This document shows positions 26,516 to 34,417 of a DNA stretch of 64,000 nucleotides, one piece after another. The notes below the pieces were generated by a model. That model was not told where the DNA came from and did not search any database. It worked only from the letters and a program-made list of their open reading frames with translations. The DNA lies in the NCBI GenBank assembly GCA_963825585.1, contig CAWGTX010000006.1:558001-622000 (forward strand), written 5' to 3'. Position 1 is the stretch's first letter, and every line of letters begins with the position of its first letter. The DNA comes from JAOUGY01 sp963825585 (GTDB lineage: Bacteria; Actinomycetota; Acidimicrobiia; Spongiisociales; ZC4RG35). The translations under genes and the position numbers were made by a program.

Positions 26516-27687
26516 TAGTGACCTCCGGTGACGAGTCGTGTTCGGATGGCACCGGCATCGAGCCCGCCGAAGCCGACCTGATGGAGAGATCGACCCGCCG
26601 CCGCCAGATCCCCGCCCAGCACGGTCTCCGCCAGCGTGACCACCGATCTGGTGGCGGGGACAGCCAGCCCGGCGGCGTCGGCAGCGGAGATGAGGGGGAC
26701 CAACGATCCGAGCACGGCGTCGCGCACCAGCGCGCCGGCCACTGCGGGCCCCGGCACCGCCCGGACTCCGGAACCGTCGGTGCTCCCGGCAACCTGGGCG
26801 ATGAGGGCCTCGTCGTCGGGCATGTCTCGGACACCAAAGGCGGCGGCGACGGCACGACGCTCGGCGGCGAGCGCTCCGATCAGACCGCGATGGCGCTCAC
26901 CGATGAGCGAGGCGAAGGAAGCCAGGGTGGTGGGTACCGCCCCGGGCGGGATGGAACGGGTGTCGGCTGGAGCGGCGGGGCCGCCGAGCAGGAGGGCTGG
27001 AATCTCGACCAACCCGGTGGGATCCGAGAGTGACGAGTGCAGGACCGTCGGAGCGGCGTCGACGTCCGGCAGATATCCGGCCACCCGCTCGATCGTCGAG
27101 GTCGACCCGTGTGGCAGCACCGCCGCCCGCACCCGTCGGCGGCGGGTCAGGCTCACGGTTCCGGCTTCATCGGTGATGTCGAACGGGAGCGACTGGAGCT
27201 CCACGATCGAGACGTCGGCCGTGGAACCTCCTGCCCGCAGCCAATGCGCCAGCTCGAGCCCGCCGAAGGTCATGGCGGGTACCACGACGATGACCTGACC
27301 ATCCTGGAGGTGCTGAGCGAGCACCAGGCCGTACGTGCGCTGCTTGAGCACCGGACCCGAGACGACGATCAGGTCGGAGGCCGCCACCGCCGTGTCGAGC
27401 ACCGAGGTCACCTCGATCGAGGGTCGATCACCGCCGACGCGGAAGGTGCCGATGGGGCCTTCACCCCGCAGGGTGATCGATCCTCGCGCCAGGGCCTCGA
27501 CCTCCTTGGCGTACACCGAGAAGAGGCGCACCTCGTCGGCACCCTCGGCGAGGAACCATGCCGCCAGGGCACGACCCTCCACCCCGGATCCGAGCACGGT
27601 GACGCGGGCAGGTGTTCGCGGATCGGTCCGCGTCGGTGGCGGCGCTTGAAACGCCGCCACCACATCGTGGAAGCCTGCGGAGGTCAC
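26515..27687 (-). CDS. Opine/ketopantoate-type NAD(P)-dependent dehydrogenase
   Basis: A 390-residue protein. After about 28 residues, a Rossmann fold begins with VTVLGSGVEGRALAAWFLAEGADEVRLFS, then SDLIVVSGPVLKQRTYGLVLAQHL and VVVPAMTFGGLELAHWL. The C-terminal half is Ala-rich and helical, as in octopine/nopaline dehydrogenases. Opine dehydrogenases join a 2-oxoacid to an amino acid by reductive amination or reverse this. Inside the shell operon it could use NADH or process an N-substituted amino acid; the substrate is unknown. The N-terminal AGFHDVVAAFQ helix could target it to the shell. Confidence 0.7.
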   Translation of the reverse strand: MTSAGFHDVVAAFQAPPPTRTDPRTPARVTVLGSGVEGRALAAWFLAEGADEVRLFSVYAKEVEALARGSITLRGEGPIGTFRVGGDRPSIEVTSVLDTAVAASDLIVVSGPVLKQRTYGLVLAQHLQDGQVIVVVPAMTFGGLELAHWLRAGGSTADVSIVELQSLPFDITDEAGTVSLTRRRRVRAAVLPHGSTSTIERVAGYLPDVDAAPTVLHSSLSDPTGLVEIPALLLGGPAAPADTRSIPPGAVPTTLASFASLIGERHRGLIGALAAERRAVAAAFGVRDMPDDEALIAQVAGSTDGSGVRAVPGPAVAGALVRDAVLGSLVPLISAADAAGLAVPATRSVVTLAETVLGGDLAAAGRSLHQVGFGGLDAGAIRTRLVTGGH

Positions 27688-27695
27688 GGATCAGC

Positions 27696-27974
27696 TCAGG
27701 TTGCCTGCGGGATGATGGCCTCGAGCTCGGCGGCGGGACGTGGGATGACGTGCACTGCGATCACCTCGCCCACCTTGTTGGCGGCCACGGCACCGGCGTC
27801 GACGGCGGCCTTTACGGCTCCGACCTCACCCCGAACGAACATTGCCACCAGGCCACCCCCGGCCTTCTCCTGACCCACCAGCGCCACATTGGCCGCCTTG
27901 ACCATGGCATCGGCTGCCTCGAAGGCGGCTACCACTCCACGAGTCTCGATCATTCCCAGCGCATGTTCAGCCAT
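27696..27974 (-). CDS. Hexameric microcompartment shell protein (BMC-H)
   Basis: A 92-residue canonical BMC domain of the PduA/EutM type: EHALGMIETRGVVAAFEAADAMVKAANVALVGQEKAGGGLVAMFVRG and GEVGAVKAAVDAG. The pore loop reads KAGGG, where many homologues have KIGSG. It should form the facets of the shell. It has a good ribosome-binding site (AAAGGGAGCTG) before the ATG and lies three bases after the BMC-P gene. It is the only BMC-H gene seen. Confidence 0.93.
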   Translation of the reverse strand: MAEHALGMIETRGVVAAFEAADAMVKAANVALVGQEKAGGGLVAMFVRGEVGAVKAAVDAGAVAANKVGEVIAVHVIPRPAAELEAIIPQAT

Positions 27975-27977
27975 TCC

Positions 27978-28277
27978 TCAGCTCCCTTTCTCACCGGGGT
28001 TGGTCCTGCGACCACCCACGACCACTTCATCCACGACCACGATCACCGCCATGTCGGCGGGGATTCCCATGGTCGACCTCGCCTGCCTCGCGCCGGACCC
28101 GGTCGTGACCAGGACCATGTCGCCGACACCTGCACCGACGGCGTCCGCCGCCACCTGCCCCGACTCCTGGACGTTGCCGTCGGGGTCGACCAGATCGACG
28201 ATGAGCATCCGGTGTCCGGTGAGGCTGCTCTCCTTCACCGTCCCGGTGACCGTCCCAACCACCCGGGCGAGCCTCAT
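27978..28277 (-). CDS. Pentameric microcompartment vertex protein (BMC-P, EutN/CcmL family)
   Basis: A 99-residue EutN/CcmL-family protein: MRLARVVGTVTGTVKESSLTGHRMLIVDLVD, then GAGVGDMVLVTTGSGARQ and ADMAVIVVVDEV. Pentamers cap the vertices of the polyhedral shell. Its ATG overlaps the stop of the upstream glutamine-synthetase-like gene by one base. Together with one BMC-H and one BMC-T gene it completes a minimal closed shell. Confidence 0.92.
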   Translation of the reverse strand: MRLARVVGTVTGTVKESSLTGHRMLIVDLVDPDGNVQESGQVAADAVGAGVGDMVLVTTGSGARQARSTMGIPADMAVIVVVDEVVVGGRRTNPGEKGS

Positions 28278-29563
28278 CAGAAGCTCCGCAGGTAGCGCGC
28301 CTGCTCGACCGGTGTCACCTGGGCGGCTATGAACTCGAGTTCGCGCTCCGCCTGCCCGAGGTAGATGCCGAGCAGGTTGGGGTCGAACACGTCGGCGATC
28401 AGGGTGGACTCGTGCGCCAGCGCCAGCGCCGTGCCGAGATCCTTGGGGATGGGGGTGGCCGTCTCACTGGCATAGCCGTCGCCCGTCTCCTGCGGCTCCG
28501 GCTCCCAACCCTGCTCGATCCCGGCGAGACCGGCGGCGATCTGCCCGGCCAGAAGCAGATAGGGGTTGGAGTCAGCCGAGCCATCGCGCTGTTCTATGCG
28601 GACCACCGGATCGTGTCCTTCGATCACCCGGAGACCGACGGTGCGGTTGTCGACGCCCCAGGCGTTGTTGATCGGGGAGAACGTGTAGGGCTGGCGCCTC
28701 CGGTAGGCGTTCGGCGTCGCCGCCGAGAACACCGCCAGCTCGGGCATGTACTTCTGCATCCCGGCCAGATAGTTCATCCCGAGCGCCGAGAGGTGGCCGT
28801 TGTCGGCGAAGATGTTCCGGCCGTCCTTGCGGATCGAGTGATGGACGTGGAAGCCGTTGCCGGACAGATCGAAGAATGGCTTTGCCATGAAGGTCGCCAC
28901 ATATCCGTGGGCGATGGCGAGCTGCTTCACCATGCCGCGGAACGCAACCACCCGGTCGGCGGTCTCCATGGCATCGGCGTAGCGGATGTTCACCTCGACC
29001 TGACCGGGAGCGTATTCGGGGTTCGACTGTTCGATCGGGATGCCGGCGGCCACCAGGTCGTTGCGGATCGGACCAAGGACGTGTTCGAGTTCCATCGCCC
29101 GCTCCAGGCCGTACACCTGGATGCCCGAGTCACGCGGTCGGAGCGTCCCGGGGTCGAGCAGGAAGAACTCGAGTTCGGCGCCGATGAGGATCTCGTACCC
29201 CATCGATGCCGCCTTCTCCAGCACCTTGACCAGGGCGTTGCGCGGATCGATCTCGAGGGCTCCGCCGTGTTCCTTCTCGGCGTGGCCCATGACGAAGACC
29301 GCACCGGGGTCCCAGGGCATGGGATGAAGCATCTCGGTGAGCGGGAACACCCGGATGTCGGGATACCCGGTGCCCATGTTGGCGTACGGTGTGTCCCAGA
29401 TGTCACACGTCATGTCCATGGCGAACATGGCGTTGGAGAGCGCCATCCCATCGGACCGGATCGTCGGCCAGTGGGAGATTGGGATGCGCTTGCCGCGCAG
29501 GATCCCGTTGAGATCTCCAACGCCCATCACGACGGTCGTGATCCCATCAGCGAGACCGCTCAT
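28277..29563 (-). CDS. Glutamine synthetase-like gamma-glutamyl-amine ligase
   Basis: A 428-residue enzyme of the glutamine synthetase superfamily with metal-binding Glu in GAELEFFLL (about 130-132), YAPGQVEVN, the ATP/ammonia region SGNGFHVHHS (235-243), NAWGVDNRTVGLRVI and RIEQRDGSADSNPYLLLAG. It differs from housekeeping GlnA in these motifs and is of the GlnT/GmaS/PuuA/IpuC sort, which join glutamate to an amine. It is the first gene of the microcompartment operon and is divergent from a sarcosine-oxidase-like gene, with a GntR palindrome between. A tight GGAGGAGGAG precedes the ATG. The amine substrate is unknown. Confidence 0.85.
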   Translation of the reverse strand: MSGLADGITTVVMGVGDLNGILRGKRIPISHWPTIRSDGMALSNAMFAMDMTCDIWDTPYANMGTGYPDIRVFPLTEMLHPMPWDPGAVFVMGHAEKEHGGALEIDPRNALVKVLEKAASMGYEILIGAELEFFLLDPGTLRPRDSGIQVYGLERAMELEHVLGPIRNDLVAAGIPIEQSNPEYAPGQVEVNIRYADAMETADRVVAFRGMVKQLAIAHGYVATFMAKPFFDLSGNGFHVHHSIRKDGRNIFADNGHLSALGMNYLAGMQKYMPELAVFSAATPNAYRRRQPYTFSPINNAWGVDNRTVGLRVIEGHDPVVRIEQRDGSADSNPYLLLAGQIAAGLAGIEQGWEPEPQETGDGYASETATPIPKDLGTALALAHESTLIADVFDPNLLGIYLGQAERELEFIAAQVTPVEQARYLRSF

Positions 29564-29605
29564 CGATGCTCCTCCTCCGATCCGTTGGCGCGACCCTAGT
29601 TAGTC

Positions 29606-29620
29606 TGTATACAGTATTCA
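29606..29620. promoter_or_regulatory. GntR operator between BMC operon and amine oxidase
   Basis: TGTATACAGTATTCA sits midway between the divergent ligase and oxidase genes. On the minus strand it lies between a possible -35 TTGAAT and -10 TAGGGT 17 bp apart, so a bound regulator would block the operon promoter. Confidence 0.7.
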
Positions 29621-29660
29621 AGCGAGAGCAGCACATCCCCCACTCGAGCTCCGAGGAGAC

Positions 29661-30803
29661 ATGGCCGGTACCCGATACGCCGTGGTCGGCGCAGGCATCG
29701 TAGGTGTGATGACCGCCCTGGAACTGCAGAAACAGGGATATTCGGTGACGCTCTACGACGGGTGGGAACCGGGACACACCAGGGCCGCCTCCTCGGGCAT
29801 CCACCGGGTGACGAGATCGGCGCACGGTGGCGACGAGTTGTACACACGCTGGCAGTGGGAGTCACGCATGCGGTGGCTCGAACTCCAGGCCGAGTGGGGC
29901 ATCGAGTTGCTCCGCGAAACCGGTGGGCTGCTCCTCGCCGAAACCGGGCGTTCCGCCTGGGAGTCCGCTGCCATCCCGGTGCTCGCCCGACTCGGTATTC
30001 CAGCCCTCAGGCTGTCGCCGGCCGAGCTCTCCGCCCGCTACCCGCACGTCAACTTCCAGCGGGTCGAATTCGGGCTCTACGAGCCCCATGCCGGATTCCT
30101 CTGGGCGCGACGCGCCCTGGTCAAGGGTTATCAGGAATTCGTGAAGCGGGGTGGCACCTTCGAACGGGCGCGGCCCCGCACCACCCCCGCCGAGCGGCTC
30201 ACCGTCGACGGCAAGCCGCTCCAGGCCGATCGCATCGTGGTGGCGACAGGCTCGTGGATGAAGGAGATGTTCCGACGCTCGGTGGGGGGGATGTTGAAGG
30301 TCGTCCGCCAGGACGTCATCTTCACCTCTCCCCCGGAAGGTTCGAAGACCTACGACGCTGCCAACCATCCGGTGTGGATCGACCACGGCTATCCCGGCTA
30401 CGGAATTCCAGCGGTGGAGGGACACGGCTTCAAGGCGGTGATCGCCTGGCACGAATCCGACATCGATCTCGACTCCGACGACCGGGTCGTCGACCGCGGA
30501 GCGCTGGTCCGAAGCCGCCAGTACCTGTCGTACCGATTCCCCGAACTCGCCGACCAGCCCATCACCGACCAGAAGGTGTGTCACATCGTGATGACACCCG
30601 ACACCCACTTCCTGTTCGACTTCCATCCCGAGCACGAGGACATCATCCTGGCCGGGGGATGCTCCGGCGGCATCTTCAAGCACGGTCCGATCATCGGAGA
30701 ATACGTGGCAGGGATGGCCACCGGCCGATGGCTTCCGGATGAACGGTTCCGGATCGGCAACCGGGGCACGCTCTCGCTGGGCGACTCCCCCACCGGACGC
30801 TGA
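29661..30803 (+). CDS. FAD-dependent amine oxidase (sarcosine oxidase/MTOX family)
   Basis: A 380-residue flavoprotein of the DAO family. The FAD site is YAVVGAGIVGVMTALELQKQGY (residues 6-27), and RAASSGIHRVTRSAH matches the flavin-contact loop of monomeric sarcosine oxidase. Cys307 in QKVCHIVMTPDTHFLFD aligns with the residue that binds FAD covalently in MSOX/MTOX. GGCSGGIFKHGPIIGEY is the C-terminal flavin motif. It should oxidise a secondary amine such as an N-alkyl amino acid, giving an imine or aldehyde plus H2O2. It shares the operator region with the shell operon. Confidence 0.87.
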   Translation: MAGTRYAVVGAGIVGVMTALELQKQGYSVTLYDGWEPGHTRAASSGIHRVTRSAHGGDELYTRWQWESRMRWLELQAEWGIELLRETGGLLLAETGRSAWESAAIPVLARLGIPALRLSPAELSARYPHVNFQRVEFGLYEPHAGFLWARRALVKGYQEFVKRGGTFERARPRTTPAERLTVDGKPLQADRIVVATGSWMKEMFRRSVGGMLKVVRQDVIFTSPPEGSKTYDAANHPVWIDHGYPGYGIPAVEGHGFKAVIAWHESDIDLDSDDRVVDRGALVRSRQYLSYRFPELADQPITDQKVCHIVMTPDTHFLFDFHPEHEDIILAGGCSGGIFKHGPIIGEYVAGMATGRWLPDERFRIGNRGTLSLGDSPTGR

Positions 30804-30847
30804 CGATCCGTTGATTGCACCCGTCGGCCTGCCGACAGGTGTCGGTG

Positions 30848-32536
30848 ATGCCCACCATCGCTTCGATCCTGCTCGCCGCCACCGTCTCCGTGGTGTCGTT
30901 CCCCCTGGCGGCCTCGGCAACCGGGGCCGCTTCAAGTGCGGAGCGGGCCACCACTGATGGAGTGGTGGCACTTCAGGCCGAGGTGATGCTGCTGGTGGCG
31001 CTCGACGCCTATGCCGATCCCATCCCCTCTGAACTGGTCGAGGTCCACGATACGTGGTCGTCGTACATGACCGGGATGGATCGGGGAGCGCTCATCGACT
31101 GGCTGACCCTGGTGGACGCCGAGGGACGGAGCGCACGTGACGGCCTGGTGGCGGCCGGGGTGACCCCGCCGCCCGACCTCGATGTGGCCCTCGACACCCT
31201 GAGTCCGGCGATCATGTCAGCCCTCGGCGCAGGCGAGGCGACCGGGATCGACCCTGCCCCCTATGTGTCGGCCCTCCAGATCTTGAACGAGGGTGCCTTC
31301 GATGTGGCTTCCCAGCTGCCGGGGACTGCGACCGTACCGGCGTCACCCAGCACCCAGGCCACCTCGATCTCCGAGCCGGTCACGAGCGACGCCCCTGGGA
31401 CGGGGTTGGCGGCAGACGCCGACACCACTCCGCCGCCGGCCTCATCCGCACCCTCCGGTGATCACACCAGCGATGACACTCCGGCCACGACGACGATGGC
31501 AGTCGTTGGGACCGCTGCACTGGCTGCGGTTGGCGCTGCGGTCGCTCTCCTCAGGCGTGCTCGCGGCCGATCCGACGGTGGATTCGACCGACTTCTCGAG
31601 GCGGGGAGGCGGATGACCAAGGCGTTGGACCGCACCGAGATCGCCCGCATCGCCATGACCGAGGCGATCAACCTGGCCAACGCCACCCACGGGGCTTTCA
31701 TATCCGTCGGTGCCTCGGGGATGGAACTTCTCGCAACATCCGACGACCTGTTCGATGGTCGTCGCCTCGGTGACGGGCTGCTGCAACGTGTGGCCGACAC
31801 CGGGCAGCCCGTCAACGTGGTGTCACACGATGAGCCGTCACTGACCGCCCTCCCGGTGGCGCTGCTGGGGATCCCCGTCATCGGCTCGGGGCGTGTGACC
31901 GGCATCATCGCCCTGGTGCGAACGGACCACCATCCCTTCGATGATCGGGAGGACACCATCGTCTCCCGACTCGCTCCCATGGTCGGCTCCGCACTCGCCG
32001 CCACCGAGCGACATGACGGCATCACCGCCTTGTCGTTCGTGGATCCGCTCACCTCGCTGCCCAACCGGCGCAGCCTCGACCGCGACATCGTCGAAGCCCT
32101 GGCATCACCGGGCACCGTTGCGGTGGCGATGATCGACATGGATCACTTCAAGAACTTCAACGACACCAACGGTCACGGCGCCGGGGACGAGGCACTCCGC
32201 GGCGTCGCCCGGGCGCTGGCGGACGGCCTGAGGAGCGGCGACCGCGCCTACCGGTATGGCGGCGAGGAATTCAGCCTGTTGCTCAGAGTGCGGGACGCCG
32301 ACGAGGCTGCCCAGGTCGCCGAACGTCTCCGGCTCGCCGTCGAGAACGCCGCCATCCCCGGCGAACACCACCAACCCGGCGGCCGACTCACCGTGTCGAT
32401 CGGCGTGGCACTGTTACCGGCCGGTGCGTTTGCTCCTCCCCCGGCCGTGAGCCTGGATGCAGCCGACGCCGCCCTCTACTCCGCCAAGAGCGCCGGCAGG
32501 AACACGGTCGTCGTCACCGAACCCGTGCGCGTGTGA
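30848..32536 (+). CDS. Membrane-anchored GAF-GGDEF diguanylate cyclase
   Basis: A 562-residue protein starting at 30848 (an upstream ATG at 30815 adds 11 residues). A signal or membrane segment covers residues 1-25, an extracytoplasmic region with a Pro/Thr/Ser-rich part extends to about 210, a membrane helix follows (TMAVVGTAALAAVGAAVALL), then a GAF-like domain and a GGDEF domain with the active motif YRYGGEEFSLLL and SFVDPLTSLPNRRSL. The A-site is GGEEF, so cyclic-di-GMP synthesis is expected. No EAL domain is present. No RxxD inhibitory site is obvious just before the motif. It is not clearly part of the amine system. Confidence 0.88.
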   Translation: MPTIASILLAATVSVVSFPLAASATGAASSAERATTDGVVALQAEVMLLVALDAYADPIPSELVEVHDTWSSYMTGMDRGALIDWLTLVDAEGRSARDGLVAAGVTPPPDLDVALDTLSPAIMSALGAGEATGIDPAPYVSALQILNEGAFDVASQLPGTATVPASPSTQATSISEPVTSDAPGTGLAADADTTPPPASSAPSGDHTSDDTPATTTMAVVGTAALAAVGAAVALLRRARGRSDGGFDRLLEAGRRMTKALDRTEIARIAMTEAINLANATHGAFISVGASGMELLATSDDLFDGRRLGDGLLQRVADTGQPVNVVSHDEPSLTALPVALLGIPVIGSGRVTGIIALVRTDHHPFDDREDTIVSRLAPMVGSALAATERHDGITALSFVDPLTSLPNRRSLDRDIVEALASPGTVAVAMIDMDHFKNFNDTNGHGAGDEALRGVARALADGLRSGDRAYRYGGEEFSLLLRVRDADEAAQVAERLRLAVENAAIPGEHHQPGGRLTVSIGVALLPAGAFAPPPAVSLDAADAALYSAKSAGRNTVVVTEPVRV

Positions 32537-32540
32537 CCTT

Positions 32541-32640
32541 TTGACCTCAAGGGAACGACCCCCTTGGACCCCCGCCGGCACTCACACTGAGCACCCGCCT
32601 GTCCGGCCGAGGGCGCAGACCTTGTCGCAGCATTCTCCTC
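32541..32640. repeat. Diverged single copy of the 121-bp GC-rich element
   Basis: After the GGDEF stop, a stretch with CGACCCCCTTGGACCCCCGCCGG, GGCCGAGGGCGCAGAC and TCGCAGCATT follows the order of the unit in the 12.2-12.9 kb array but with shorter C-runs. It looks like an eroded solo copy. The rest of the gap to 32695 shows nothing else. Confidence 0.6.
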
Positions 32641-32695
32641 CCACGTTTCCACACTCGAAACAGACAGGAAACCAGCATCCCGGATAGTTGGACTC

Positions 32696-33136
32696 ATGGA
32701 CCGTTCTGTTGCTTTCGCCTCTGGTGCAGGAACCATGTTCTCCCCGATCGTGGTGGAAACGGACCCGGAGGCCACGATGCGACGGATCCCCCGCTCTGAG
32801 TGGATCGAATGGCTCGACGCTCTCACGCTCTCCAGCAAGGTGGCGGTGGTGTCGGACGAGGACCATCAACCCGCCAACGGAGGATGGAACCTCCGCTCCG
32901 CCGATTACGACCCCTTCGACGACGTCGTCGAGATCGTGCTTGACGACGAACGGGGGCGACTCCGGGTGCTGCTCGAGTCGCCATCCGAGATCCTGGCGGT
33001 CGGCCCGGACGGCGATCCGGAACACATCACCATCCTGTCGGCTGACGGCCCACTGGTGATCACCCGGGCATTATCGGCTGCGCCGTCCACTCCTGTTCCG
33101 GGGAAGCGCCACGGGGGACGACTCCTCCCGACCTGA
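32696..33136 (+). CDS. Small protein, possibly DUF5335-like
   Basis: A 146-residue protein without signal or membrane segment. The central part (RRIPRSEWIEWLDALTLSSKVAVVSDEDH, then DDVVEIVLDDERGRLRVLLESP) reads like DUF5335-type proteins, but this is a weak recognition. The start may be the ATG at 32696 or the later in-frame ATG at 32777. It is convergent with the P450 gene, 21 bp away. No function is proposed. Confidence 0.5.
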   Translation: MDRSVAFASGAGTMFSPIVVETDPEATMRRIPRSEWIEWLDALTLSSKVAVVSDEDHQPANGGWNLRSADYDPFDDVVEIVLDDERGRLRVLLESPSEILAVGPDGDPEHITILSADGPLVITRALSAAPSTPVPGKRHGGRLLPT

Positions 33137-33157
33137 AGGGCTACGCCGCGCCGGCCG

Positions 33158-34417
33158 TCAGCGGTGCAGGACCACCGGAAGCCGCTTGATGCCGTTGTGG
33201 AAGTTCGACCTGAGACGCTCGAGGGGCCCGCACGCCTCGAACCGCGACACGCTCGACGCCAACTCCTCGAGCAGAACCCGCAGCTCCAACCGGGCGAACG
33301 CAGCCCCCAGACACGAGTGCGGTCCGACACCGAAGGCGTGATGCGGATTGGGGTTCCGGCTCAGATCCAACCGATGGGGGTCGGAGTACACGGTGGGGTC
33401 CACATTCGAGGCCACGTACCACATCACCACTTTGTCTCCGGCGGCCACCTCCACAGGTCCCACGGTGGTCGCAGTCGTGGCGGTGCGGCGAAAGTGCATG
33501 GTCACCGACGCCGCTCGCAGGAACTCCTCCACCGCACGTTCGGAACCACCCGGCGTCCGCAGCTCGGCCAGGGTCTCCGGCCGGTCGATCATCAGCGTGA
33601 CGGCATGGTTCATGGCATGACGGGTCGTCTCGTTGCCGGCCACCATGAGAAGCGTGAAGAAGTTCTTGAACTCCAGATCGGTGAGCGGCTCCCCCTCGAT
33701 CCTGGCGTCGAGCAGCATCGAGATCACGTCATCGGATGGGCGAGCCCTTCGTTCGAGCGCACACTGCTCGGCGTAGTGGAACACCTCGAGAGCGGCCGGG
33801 CTCCGAAACGGCAACAGTCGGTACTCGCCAGTGCTGTCGCGGTCGACCACCACGTCGGAGAACTCGGGATCGGTGTTCGATACCAAACGATCGGTCCAGG
33901 CGACGAGGCGATCCGCCTCAGAGTCGGGGACGCCCAGCAGTCGACACAGCAATCGAACCGGGAGCGCCTTCGACACCTCCTCGGCGAAGTCGACGGAGCC
34001 GCGGGCGATCGCATCGTCGAGGATCACTCGCACCAGGCTCCGAAAGGACTGTTCGAACCCGGCAACCACCCGGGGGGTGAATCCCTTCTGGAGGATTCGG
34101 CGCAGACGGGTGTGTTCCGGCGGGTCGGTCTCCATGAGGGTGCGCCGATGGTGGAGGGCCGTATCGTCCATCTCCTCGAGGCGGATGCCGGCTGTCGTGG
34201 TGAACCGCTCCCAGTCACGACCCACCCGGCCGATGAGGGCGTGGTCGAGCACCGCCCAGTGCCACCCACCTTCGGCTTCGGCCAGGCGCACGACGGGGCC
34301 TCGTGACCGGAGCCGTTCGAAGGCGGCGTACGGCACCCCGTTCACGTAGGTGTCGTGCGCCGTGACGTCGGCGTCCGGATCACCACGGTGCCCGAGCAGC
34401 GACGACACCGGGCTCAC
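33158..34417 (-). CDS. Cytochrome P450 (second copy)
   Basis: A 419-residue soluble P450 starting with GTG at 34417, which overlaps the amidotransferase stop by four bases (GTGA). The heme Cys369 lies in HAFGVGPHSCLGAAFAR, ExxR is Glu298-Arg301, and the I-helix has the canonical VAGNETTRH (259-267), unlike the first P450. The C-terminal motif RLRSNFHNGIKRLPVV matches its paralogue. Coupling to a class I amidotransferase suggests that both act on the same compound, for example oxidation of a gamma-glutamyl amide followed by its hydrolysis. No ferredoxin gene is nearby. Confidence 0.92.
   Translation of the reverse strand: MSPVSSLLGHRGDPDADVTAHDTYVNGVPYAAFERLRSRGPVVRLAEAEGGWHWAVLDHALIGRVGRDWERFTTTAGIRLEEMDDTALHHRRTLMETDPPEHTRLRRILQKGFTPRVVAGFEQSFRSLVRVILDDAIARGSVDFAEEVSKALPVRLLCRLLGVPDSEADRLVAWTDRLVSNTDPEFSDVVVDRDSTGEYRLLPFRSPAALEVFHYAEQCALERRARPSDDVISMLLDARIEGEPLTDLEFKNFFTLLMVAGNETTRHAMNHAVTLMIDRPETLAELRTPGGSERAVEEFLRAASVTMHFRRTATTATTVGPVEVAAGDKVVMWYVASNVDPTVYSDPHRLDLSRNPNPHHAFGVGPHSCLGAAFARLELRVLLEELASSVSRFEACGPLERLRSNFHNGIKRLPVVLHR

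Noticed and set aside
24496..28277. Carboxysome
   Set aside because: No RuBisCO, carbonic anhydrase or CsoS2-like gene is present; the aldehyde dehydrogenase points to a catabolic compartment.
24496..29563. Known ethanolamine or propanediol compartment
   Set aside because: No EutBC, PduCDE, PduL, EutD or alcohol dehydrogenase gene is seen. The ligase and opine-type enzyme do not belong to those loci.
28277..29563. Housekeeping glutamine synthetase (glnA)
   Set aside because: Motifs differ from GlnA, the length is short (428 residues), and it heads a shell operon with a catabolic operator, so an amine ligase is more likely.
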